64,000 nucleotides of DNA from Leptasterias polaris (taxonomy: Eukaryota; Echinodermata; Asteroidea; Forcipulatida; Asteriidae): assembly GCA_037783415.1 (NCBI GenBank), contig JAZGTN010000240.1:558001-622000 (forward strand), given 5' to 3'. Below are positions 24,201 through 36,200 of this stretch, in pieces. How positions within the stretch are numbered: position 1 is the first letter of the stretch; every line of letters starts with the position of its first letter. The notes under the pieces are model-generated. The model had not been told where the DNA came from and did not search any database. It saw only the letters and a program-made list of their open reading frames with translations. The translations under genes and the position numbers were made by a program.

Positions 24201-27200
24201 ATGGAAGGGAAACAAAGATGGCTGCACTGTCTTCATGACTTGTTGCTTTTCTTTGTGGACTCTAACATGAAGTCATGTTCACTGTTTGCATTGAATAATG
24301 ATGAATACTGCCATTATTTGTGCAAGGAGGTATCAGACTATTATACCCATCTAGCCTCAGTTTAGTTACATTGAATTGTATGGAAGGAAAACAAAGATGG
24401 CTGCACTGTCTTCACGACTCGTTGCTTTTCTTTGTAGAATCTAACCTTGAGTCAAGACAAGGAAGAGGACGCCAAACTCAAAGCGCTTTTGAAGAATCAC
24501 GTTGGCACCGCACCCGGTGATGAAACTCTTAAAACTCGCACCAGACAGAAACCCTCCCTGGGTAAGTTTACTCAATTTCTCTCGTCAAACTTAACTGCTA
24601 AAATATTAGTTCTAGATCCAGAAAAAAAAAGATAAAACAGGGTAAACTTGCAAAAGCCTACCCCCGTCAGTTCTGTAGATGAGTGAACTGAGTGAGTTTC
24701 TTTACTTTAACTTTGTACTCAACAAACTCATACCAGACAATTACTCACCTTGGTTAATTTTGAGTTCACAAAGGCCCAGAGCTGTAAAGATCGATTAATG
24801 ATACGTTTAGTTATATTTAGCAGGAAATGAGCAAAAAGCAGGGTATTATGTGATACATGCTTGAAACCAGCTAAATTGCTATGTGATACACATTGCTTCT
24901 TTCACTAGTTCCCTGGGTAATTTTGTACTTGGCCCTTTTCTTTGATTAAATATGCCGGAGTATCTAGAGGTAAGATGTCTGTGTCTACAAACAGCTCTCT
25001 TACTTTGCGATCAGTTAGCCAGTAAATTTGTCTAAGAAGTTTTCCTCACCAGAATCAAGGTCTGGTGTTGTGGGTTCGAGTCATTGTAGCGGCACGTGTG
25101 TCCTCTAGCATGACACTTGCTAAAAATGGTCAAAATTGCACTACCATTCGAATGAGACATTAAGCCGTGCACCCTGTTTGTTGTCTAATGCACGAAATGG
25201 ACACCGCACACATGAGAAGGGGCTTGCCCCAGTAGCATTAGTTCAAGCCCAGTACTTTTCAGTCTTAAAAAGGCCCTGTTTAAATTTCATAGACCCCTTG
25301 CAATGGCCGCCATCGCTGAGGTCAAACAACTCTCAGCCAATCATGGGTGTTCATTGACCTCCTCATTGGGGGTGCTGTTTTAGACTTGTGATGTCATATG
25401 TAAGGGGTGTATTTATAATTGAATGTTCCCTCTTTCACAAACAAACCTTTCCTGTGTGAGTAAAGCGTCTGTAAAACATTGTAGGCCTGATACTTCATGT
25501 AGGCAACAAAGGCAATTGCCTCCATGCCCATGAAGGCAATTCCATAAAGGCAATTGCCCCCATGCCCATGCAGGCAATTCCATAAAGGCAATTCCCGCCA
25601 TGCTCATGAAGGCAATTCCATAATGGCAATTGCCCCCATGCCCATGCAGGCAATTCCATAAAGGCAATTGCCCCCATGCCCATGCAGGCAATTCCATAAA
25701 GGCAATTGCCCCCATGCCCATGCAGGCAATTCCATAAAGGCAATTGCCCCCATGCCCATGCAGGCAATTCCATAAAGGCAATTGCCTCCATGCCCATGCA
25801 GGCAATTGCCTCCATGCTCATGCAGGCAATTGCCCCCATTGCCCCTGGTTCATTGCCTTGGTGCCCTTTGAAATCTGCCATTAGAAATTAAAATTTCCCT
25901 CATAAAGGTGCCCTTTAATAAAGAAAACTGCCTTGCCCTTACATCAACGGAGCATCAGACCTACATTGTCGTACACGGATTATTTTCAAGCCAAGCAAAC
26001 TACTGTTGACTAGTTTTGGAGAGCCTGCGAATAAAAGTGCTTTTTTGTCTTGTTCTATTTTTAGCACAACTCATTCAGGTCTGTTTAAGGTTTCACTTTG
26101 TTGTGTTTTCATCGACTAGTTTTTACAATTCTTTTTCTCTCCGTGACTGTATCTTTTTTCCGGTGAAATGAAAAAACATAAGTAGAATTCGTTTTGAACG
26201 GGAGATCAGTTTACATGCGTCTAGTCACGAAATACTCTTAAATTCTTGTCCTGGGCTTTGTGGCTTCAATACGAAAGTAAATTTACACACTGTGTGTTTG
26301 TAAGAACTAAGAACTCTCCCCCAGGGGAGTGGGTGGGCTTAGAATGTGAATAAAAGACCCATATGGGACACTGAAGCTCCGATGGGAAGGTTTGTTGTCG
26401 ATGAGCCAAAGTGCAGCTTGTATTTTTTTATTTATTTATTAATATTTTTCTGCCGACTCTACATCGATTTCTCATGCAATGGAAAACGATTAAATTTCAT
26501 TTCAAAATATGAATAAACAGCTAAAGATATAGTGGGGCAGATATGGGGAATATTTGGAGGAGTTGTGCCTTTGATGGTACATGCGTGCAATATGGCACAC
26601 AGTCAGTGTATGTTAATATGAGAAAATAGAATAAGCTGTTGCAAACTGCTTACCAACCAAAAGGACCTGTGGTATAAATGCAAACAATAGCCTGACGAGA
26701 TAGATATTTGGCGATAGGGCCATCACAAGTTTTTCTTATGAAAAAACTATTGGAAGTTTTTCTTATGAAAAAAACTATTGGTAGAATAACAAGCAATTTT
26801 CAAAATTTACAAAATGGCTGGCATTGCTTGTTGTGGTACCTAAATTGTTTTCAGATGACAAATCTGTGATGGCCCTACAGCCAAATATCCTTCTGATAAG
26901 GCTCTCCATGTTTCCATCATTGAGAACACAATCCCATCACCTACCGGCTGTATCAATAAGAGTTGGGAATTTTCCCCTCGAGCAATAATACATTTATTTG
27001 TTGATAAAAATATATGTAAACCTTATTAATTTGTGCTTAATTTCAAACTTCATTCAAAAACAGCAGAAAGTTAATTCTATTATTGCGTCTACTAAAAATA
27101 TAAGTTTGTGCCTTTTTTCTGGTTCTCAATTTTTTTTCTTTCTCTAAATACTTTATAACATCATGTTGTCGGCTGAAAAAAATGAAGTTGTACAACAATT

Positions 27201-30200
27201 ATGTTAAGTTACCCTTGACTTTTTTCTTCTTTTATTTATTATGATTATTATTTTTTGGCTTGATTAAATTTTTATTTAATATATTCCACAAAGCACAAAT
27301 CTTGTTAGTACTCAAACAAAATACAAAGGAATCTCATCACCAGAGCAGATTATGCCCAATCAGAGCAAACCACAATACAATTTTTTCTTTTAATCTTCCA
27401 GAAAGAATGCAATTTGTGTTTTTCTCTACTCAAATCATAACATCCATCCGCCGTCAGAACTGTCGTTGGACTTTACTCAATGTCCAGCATTACAGAGCAG
27501 CGCAGTGTTTCAGGCGCTCTGTAACGAAACTCGGACGGTCGCAGACACAATTGCATTTTGTCAGAACTCGGTAATTTCTCTTGTCCCATTCACTCATTTT
27601 GTTCTCGCAAATGAAATAAGGCCTTCAGTGAATAGTACACTGGATGGGAATTCTAATGGAATGGATAAGATCAGGAGTAATTAGATAATGTGGTGGGTTC
27701 TAGGCATCCAAGGCTGAAGGTAATGCTAGGGAAGAAGACGATGATATACGGAAATAAAAGTCAAGGAGTATTTCCTTTTTCGGAATTGTGCCATCTCAAA
27801 AGTCACGCGATTTGTTGGGGGGGAGGTGGAGACTGACACTTAAAAAACTAAACTAAAATTAGCAAGACAATGCCACAGAATCTAGTAGGAATCTTTTTTT
27901 GTGATCTCGTTGCAGCACGCCTGATTTAGTGCAAAGATAGATTTCAATGTATTTTGAGTTAAAATACAATTTGAGCTGGACAAATATTTTACTAGCTGAG
28001 GCCAAGGTTAGTGTATAGAGGATAACTGTGGTTTTGTCTTCTTTTTCTTTTTGACATGGGTTGGTCTGGATGTGTATCAAGGCTGGGAAAGTATTGTGTT
28101 TGAAAGTTTTTTGTTTTTTTGTACAGTAAGATCATTTGGAAACAGAATTACATCGTAGTGCGATCTGATTGCGTAAACTTGCAAGTCATTGCATAAATTT
28201 TTAAACAATTTTATTTATTGTGGAGACCTAATGAGGTGAAATGTTTATTTGATTATTTGATAATTTTATTTTTCTCCCATAAAAAGTTCTTAAAGGTAGA
28301 TTGCATCATTTGCAGACATGAAAAAAATATACTTCCAAATTACTACAAAATAACTTACTTGACTGAAAGTACATATTATTCTAAGCATCTAGTGAAACCG
28401 TTTCGCCATGGGTAACTTTATTTTAAAGAAAAATTCATTTTTTTTATTCATTTAGAACCGATGGTCGGCCGCCATCATTTGAATGTTTGAGTTTTGATAC
28501 AAGATATGTCTGACAGCTTAAACTCATCAGCAATTTTGCTCTTACTTTTCTCGGCAGTCGCGGACTGACAAATGTAAACAGGTCCAAAATACCATATTTT
28601 CTCGAAAAATTAAAAAAATTTGCAAAGATGTATCCTCCTTTACTTTTGACTAGTGTCTAATTTAGATACGAGATTTTCTAAATTGTGATAAACTGGAGGT
28701 TGATGTTCAAAAGTTTGCCCCGAACTATGCGATGTAGAAACAGGGGTTTTAGTCTGAGTACTCCAAGTTGCCCATTTGATAGTGACCAAGCAAGTCACTG
28801 TACCAGACATTACTCAAAGTTAACTCACAAATGGTTCATTCAAAATCAGGCGTTCACTTGTGGCAAACCAAGTCATTTTATCGGGCATTCCTGAAATTCA
28901 ACTCGCCTAGGGCTTTATTTGTGTCACTCTCCTCTCAGCAAAGACTCTTTTGTTGAGAGAGAGAAAAAAATTGTTGTGAAATGTTCCACTGACTAATAGG
29001 AATTTGAGGTATGAAATGTTTGTGACAGACCGGCGTTCCCATGGGAATGAAAGGGATAGCACATAAGAATAGTTCAAGTAAGAAATGTTTTTCTGGAAAT
29101 GCCTTGTCAGGAGAAATTACGACGTCCCCCTAGGTGATCCAGACAGATCCTTTTTTGATATACTTTGATGAAGATCCAGATTGTAAGTGGTTGACCCAGT
29201 TGTGCGTTGTTCACAAACTGCTGGGTAAGATGTAATCTTCTGTTTCTAGTTTGCTTTACTTGTTGGGTCGTTGTCTTTTCGTTTCGTTCTTTTTTTCTTT
29301 TTTTTCAACCCCAAATTATATAAACTGCAGACAGCTCCCCTTGTGGTTTATTACTTAGCATATATAATTATAATCGAAAATTTAACATAAACTTGTAGAC
29401 AATTTCAACTGTTTCAAAGTAGTTTGTGATTCAGGAATGAAGTGTCGACCAATTTTTCCTTCCCCGTTAGCTCGTCAGGGTGGATTGGAAGTAGACTCGG
29501 AGGTTGCAAACAGTAGCGATAACCTGGGAACGGAATCCCCATACGATAATGACGACACGGACGCAGGTACCAGAGTGACAAAGGCTAGCATGGCGTTTGC
29601 TGTGGCCGTAGTGTTTTTGTTAGAGAAACACTGCATGAATTAAGAACGGACTGACCTTGCTGGTTAAGGGCTTATTGGGATAAACAATCTAAACATGGCA
29701 GAAAACCCCAAACTTGCATTCTGTGTTTATTTACTGTTATGAATAACCTTTTGATTTCATACAGATTCTAGTTCGTTTGTTTTTCTTTTAGGATCAGAAA
29801 TAATGGAGATTTAATTTGCACAAAGATAAGCGTAATTTTCTACTGAAAACCTGCAGCTATACGGTTTTGTGATATTGACATAACATATTCAGTTTTAAAG
29901 AAGTAAATAGTTTGACTGATTAGCAATATTTGTTTGATTGTATCCCTCCTTTGTTCACATTCTCTAACCCTCCTGTTATTTATTAACACTGCTTGCTTTT
30001 TTCTTCACCACAAGTTACTCATTTTCTTCCCGGAATGACACCCAGCCTCCTTTGAGTTTGTTTCAAGACTTTTTATTACAGCTCTGTGCTAAACATTTAG
30101 TGTTTTTCTTTGTGATGGCCATTATCATTGTGACGGTCCTAGCCGAAACCAGGCAGTTCTTGCCAAAACTCAAAACTGGGTTTATTTGCTCTCGAATAGA

Positions 30201-33200
30201 TGAGAACAAGATCTGCTTACAGGTTTGATGAAGTTAGGCCTTGGGCCCTCATCAATTGCGGTTCATGGGATAATTTTTTCTTGACTAATACAATCAATCA
30301 ATCAATCAAAAGTCATTTATGGAGCGCCAAAATCAAAAGTTTGCTCTAATGCGCTGAGGCACAGTTGAATGGTTAGTAAGCCATCTGGAACAGGTGAGCT
30401 TTAAAGAGTGTCTTGAATGAGGTGAGTGAGCTGGCATTTCTGATCTGTACAGGAAGCTTATTCCACATTTTGGGGCCATATACTGAGAATGATCTCTCTG
30501 CAAAAGTTGAATAGCGAGTTCTTGGCACAACAAAAAGGGAACAAGAGCTAGAAGAATGAAGATGTCTTTGTTGAGATCTCAATTTGAGGATGTCCGTGAT
30601 AAACAATGGGGCTTGTTTATGTTGCGCTTTATACAGTAGCGTCTCAGAACCAAGACTACTTCAATACCTGGAAGATGTCCAAAAACTTCGTCATCATTTC
30701 TGTCACTGTAACATTCTAAAGTGCGCCCTTAATGTTGAGGGCCGAAATTTCTACCTGCGTGGTTAAAATTGATCTTTGTCTTCTATTTGAACTATTTGGT
30801 GTACACGCAGGAAAGGAGGTTATCACAACTAACCTGATCAGTGTCAAAGTATCTAGTTTATCACTTTTGTCTTGTTTGTAAACAGAAAATTGGGGTAGTA
30901 AATGTTTGTTTATGTGTTGGTCCCAAAGGGTGTATAGTTCATCAAAAACAAAGAAGCAAAGTTTTGGTAAACAAATAAAACCTTTTTCTTATCAATCCAC
31001 TTTTGAGCAGTTTAAGCCACATTGAAACAAACTTCAACAGAACATTCTGGGTCATGCTTGGCTCACCTGCCAAAGTTGCTAGGCACCCATGTCAACCAAC
31101 AATCGACATCAACACTCAACAATCGCCTATCAACATTACATGATATAATTACTTGGTCTCTTCTACCATGAATATAAAGGTATATATAGAGGGCCTTGAT
31201 CAGTGTGAATTTACTAGATGTCTATTTTAATTCTTTGACCAAATTGATATTGTGGCTCTCAAGGAGATGGACATTAAGTTGAACCAAAAAGGGTTTGTTT
31301 GATCAAAAAATCTCAGTTTCAGCGATAAAAAGAACAAAGGTTTATTTGCAGTGTGTTGAACTAGTTCATGAAATAATTAAGTTTAGCAATCACATTGTAT
31401 TTAGTTTAATGTTTCCTTCTTCCCTGGTTGAGTGCAAGTACTCACTATTGAGTTTAAGTCCTCAGTGTTAAGTCTGAGTGTTCAATGTGCAGTCCAAGTC
31501 CCAAGTCCTCAGTGTCGAGTCTGAGTCCTCAGTGTTGAGTCCTAGTGCAAGTCCACAGTGTTAGTCTAAGTCTTCAGTGTCCAGTGTCCAGTGTCAAGTC
31601 TGGGTCCTCTGTATGCAGTCCAAGTTGCAGGTCTATAGTGTCCTGTTTGAGTCCTAAGTGTCAAGTCCTAGTGCAAGTCCTCTAGGTTGAGTCTAAGTCC
31701 TCAGTGTCGATTACGAGTGCAAGTCCCTAGTGTCGAGTCTTAGTCCTCAGTGTCCAGTCTAAGTCCCCAGTCTTCAGTGTCGAGTCTTAGTCCTCAGTGT
31801 CCAGTCTAAGTCCCCAGTCTTCAGTGTTGAGTCTGAGCCCTCAGTGTTGAGTCCGAGTGCAAGTCTTCAGTGTCGAGTCTTAGTCCTCAGTGTCGAGTCC
31901 AAGTGCAAGTCTTCAGTATCAAGTCTTTTTCCAGTGTCGAGATGGAGTGCAAGTTTTCAGTGTCAAGTCTTTTTTACAGTGTCGAGATCAAGTGCAAATC
32001 TTCAGTGTAGAGTCTTAGACCTCAGTGTCAAGTCGAAGTGCAAGTCTCCAGTGTTGAGTCTTAGTCCTCAGTGTCGAGTTCGAGTGCAAGTCTTCAGTGT
32101 CGAGTCTTAGTCCTCTGTGTTGAGTCCTTATAAGTCCCAAGTCTTCAGTGTCAAGTCTTAGTCCTCAGTGTCGAGATCGAGTGCAAGTCTTCTGTGTCGA
32201 GTCTTAGTCCTCTGTGTCAAGTTCGAGTGCAAGTCTTCAGTGTCGAGTCTTAGTCCTCAGTGTTGAGTCCAAATGCAAGTTTTCAGTTTTGATTCTGAGT
32301 CTTCAGTGTCCAGTCAAAAACCCAAGTCTTCAGTGTTGAGTCCGAGTGGAAGTCTTTAGTGTTAAGTTCATGTCCCGAGTTCAGTTTTAAGTCCAAATTC
32401 AAGTTCTCGTTGTCGAGTCCGAGTTCTCGGTGTCAGGGGGAGTTCAAGTCCAGAGTTATTTGGGTAGAGTTTGAGTTACAAGTCGTACAATTAAAACTGT
32501 GCCATAAACTGAAACAAACAGCTATGCTAGTTAGGTGATGAAGGAATCACTCCTTCACCAAACCCAAGCATTCCACTGGAAATGATTATATGACTGGTGT
32601 CTTCTGCTGTTCTGTGCTTAAATAATTACTCCTCAGTTAATAACTATAGTGGACATGAAATAGTTACTTGATTTGCAAACTCAATAATGTATAAGAAGGC
32701 TGTATTAGCAAAATCCAACTCGGCAAAGAATGGGGAAGGGGAAGTTAAAGTTGATTAGCAAAGCTGCTACATAAATAAAACTAAACAAGTTTATTGTCTT
32801 TTAGTTCTTACTAATATAAACAAGAATTTAGTGGGAAACATAAAACAGAAATTTAAGATAAATGTTCAGACTTGCAGATTTGGTCAAAGGAATCTAGCTG
32901 AATCTACAAAAATGACATATTTGTTTAAATTAAATTTTGCTATTCAATATAGTCAGGCTTTTGTGCTTTTCAACCAGGCGGTTCTTTTATTGTGACCCAT
33001 TTTAACTCCAATTTGTGTCTAATTTTATCAAATTATTATTTCTTGTCTGCCCAAGAAAAAGTAGAGTAATTTTTGTGTGCTGTGTTGATGTATGGGATGA
33101 AGCTGTAGTAGTAATGCATTACAAATTGAAGAGAAATCAGCCATTTTCTTCATCAAGTCATGTTGGCAAAGTTGTTTTTTGAATCAAAATGTGCCTTCAA

Positions 33201-36200
33201 CAATCAACCTTTGGGAATGTTAGGCTGTGTCCGAATTAGCGGCTACGGCTACAGCTCTGGCTTGAGTGCGGCGTTACTATGTGTTGAAATAGAGGACGTC
33301 CTTAGCAATGCACTTGGCAACAGTCGTTGCCATAGCTGTAGCCGCAATTTGGATACGGCCTTCGTAGTTTTTATATCAAATAATAAACCACAAAGGAAAC
33401 TGACTGGGTAAATTCTTAATTATTTTGGGTTGAACATGGAAAAATTGACTAGAGCGGGATTTGAACCAACGACCTCCGGATTGACGTGCCGGCGCTCTAC
33501 CAACTGAGCTATCTAGCCCTATGATGGCGGTCTCCCTATTTTGTCAATATCCTTGTTCGGTCCGTGCCAGTCAGAAGCCATTCAACCGTAAACTGCCGTG
33601 TAGCCAGGGATCACACCCAGTATACGATACAACCTGGGAAGCGGCAGCCAGGGGATCACCTTAAGGGGATGCGACTTTTTATATCAGATATCAAATAATA
33701 AACCACAAGGGAAATTTTAAATGATTTTGAGTTTTTATATCCTTAAAAAGTACCCCCCCAAAACAGCAGTTAGAACAAATCTTGATTCGTTATTTATTTT
33801 TGACGAAGTGCTCAGGAAAAAACTGGTGTTACTAAGCCAAGCGGTCTATCACATTGAACTCTAGTTCTCATGGCTCAGTCACTGGAGTGTGGGTTCGAAT
33901 CTCAGTCGTGACACTTGTGTCCCGGAGCTTTAATTGTTTCTGTCATCACCCAAGAGTAAAAGGGTTTTTACTTTCAGGGTACAGATTGTTGGTGTGAACA
34001 ATTAGCAACCTGTGTGCCCCATGCTGTTGCCGGTGCTGCATACTCCTAAGGGGTTAAAATGGTTTTATGCTTGCTTAAGGCCCTATTAAGATGGGTAATA
34101 ATACTGTTGGGCGCTTTTATAGGCCTACTTTGGTTGAATAAGCTCATAATAAGTATATTAGTATTATTAGGCCCTATTTCATTTTATCACAGCATGAAAA
34201 AGGAAGAACACATATTGTCTTTGTGCCAGTAACTCCTAAATCCCACAGGCTTAGATCTCTGTAACAGATCTACCCTTATAGTTGTCCCTGTTTCATCTAG
34301 ATGTTTCCACATATGCTTTCAAAATGGTGCCAAGTGCTCCAACCACCACAGGGACTACTTTCACCTGCCAAATCTTACAAGTTTCTATTTTACACTTTAG
34401 GTCTTCAATTGAAATTCTGACTGGCACCCCCCGAACAAAGATATTGACAAAATAGGGAGACCGCCAACATAGGACTAGATAGCTCAGTTGGTAGAGCGCC
34501 GGCACGTTAAACCGGAGGTCGTTGGTTCAAATCCCGCTCTAGTCAAATTTTCTTTGTTCAACCCAAAATCATTTAAACATTTACCCAGTCAGTTTCCCTT
34601 GTGGTTTATTATTTGATAAGTTTCTATTTGCTATTATTATTATTTATGTCATTATTACTACTGTATCTGATTATATATTTTTTTTATCAATCTTTCAGCT
34701 TTCTTGCATGTAATGAAACAATTGTCCTTTCCAAGGACCATTAAATAAACTCAACTAAATATGAATATGATATTGAGAACTTGCATGATAACTCACCAGA
34801 ATGGTTTGACTTCAAGTTTGAAGTTCACTTATTAACACAGCCCCCTGTATGTAAAAAAAAAAAAAAAACCTGCATAATTTCTGAGTTTGATAGATGTAGC
34901 GTTAATCGTATCATGTTTGTCATTAAAGTCAGCCGCAGAGCCTGGTTGTGATCAGAACGCTGGCATGATGACGAGATAATTACAATGTGTTCCACCTCTG
35001 TCACCTAACGTGATGTGAATCACACCTCCAGGATTTCACTCTGTTTTACAATTATCCCTTTCATGGGTCCCTGGACGGCTCATTTAAACACCATCGATAG
35101 ATAGTTTAAGATGATGTTTTGAATCATTTGACCGGACGGAAGTTAAATACTGCCATAAGATTTGGAAGTGGTCCCTTGTGGGTTTTTTTACTTGAAGGTA
35201 TTGCTAAGGATAAAAAACATCATTGTGTACTTTTGGTCTGAAAGCTTACTGATTATGAAGTTCAAACTAGAACAATTTTTTGTTCTTCTGTGAAATATTT
35301 TCCTCTGAAATGCAGTCAAATTCAAGAAAACTGTATCTGAAAAAATGAAAAAAAAGCAACAGCTGATTTTAATTTATGTAGAGACACGGGAAGGAGGCCG
35401 GTCCTCTATTTAAAAAGGACGAGGATTCACCAAGAGACAATACAATAAAAGCAACAAATTCTACATGATGACGTGTTAAATATAAAACAATGATCTCCTG
35501 TTCTGATTTTAATCCTCAAATGCAATACAGCACATGGAAGACAAAAATAGCATATAATACAAATGCACTCAGTCACTTATGAGCTAAAAGGGCAAAAGGT
35601 CAGCGCAACACGAGGCTGGCTACACACACACACAAGTTTACAATATACCGAATGAAACAGCCTTATAATTCACAATATTTCTATAGTCAAAAGATAATTT
35701 AAGACAAAATGATACTCACAGAGAGTTCTACAACCTTATCCCTCCCAGATAAATAGTATTTGGAACATGGCCAGAGCCATGCTCCCCACAAAATGGAGAG
35801 AAATACCGACCAATTATAATGTGCTCTCTCGTGCTGAAAGCTACAAAAGGAAAAAGAGACTGGGTCTACAGGTCGCGACCCCAAAGTAAACTTTTTACAA
35901 TATAAACACTGAGGGCGCACTTGGGCTCCCTACATTTATACAACCATATTCAGGGATGTGTTTACATACTGAAAATTTTGCACGGTGTTTCACTGTTTTC
36001 TCCTGACTCACACAATGGATTAAGCCCAAATTTGTACTGGTATATTTCTCGTATATGAGTGTTCACACAAAACATGAATTCTCTCTGCAACTATTTTGTC
36101 AGTTCTTCCAATCCTGTATGGTACCTTTAACATTTGGAAGTGTCTGTTAAATATTCATGAAGATTATCAAGTATATACTTTTGTTTTGACAGCACACACA

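Noticed and set aside
25413..25881. Minus-strand repeat proteins with [12 protein letters not shown] units
   Set aside because: They are generated by the 38-bp minisatellite in all frames and lie in an FHOD intron.
27440..27574. Possible extra FHOD exon ([18 protein letters not shown])
   Set aside because: It has AG and GT borders and moderate GC, but the open version would end in phase 0 where phase 1 is needed, and the other frames hit a stop. No FHOD similarity.
34473..34544. Functional tRNA gene
   Set aside because: Acceptor and D stems pair, but the anticodon stem has a mismatch, the loop lacks T33, the T-stem is poor, and the same sequence occurs in several decayed copies with shared flanks.
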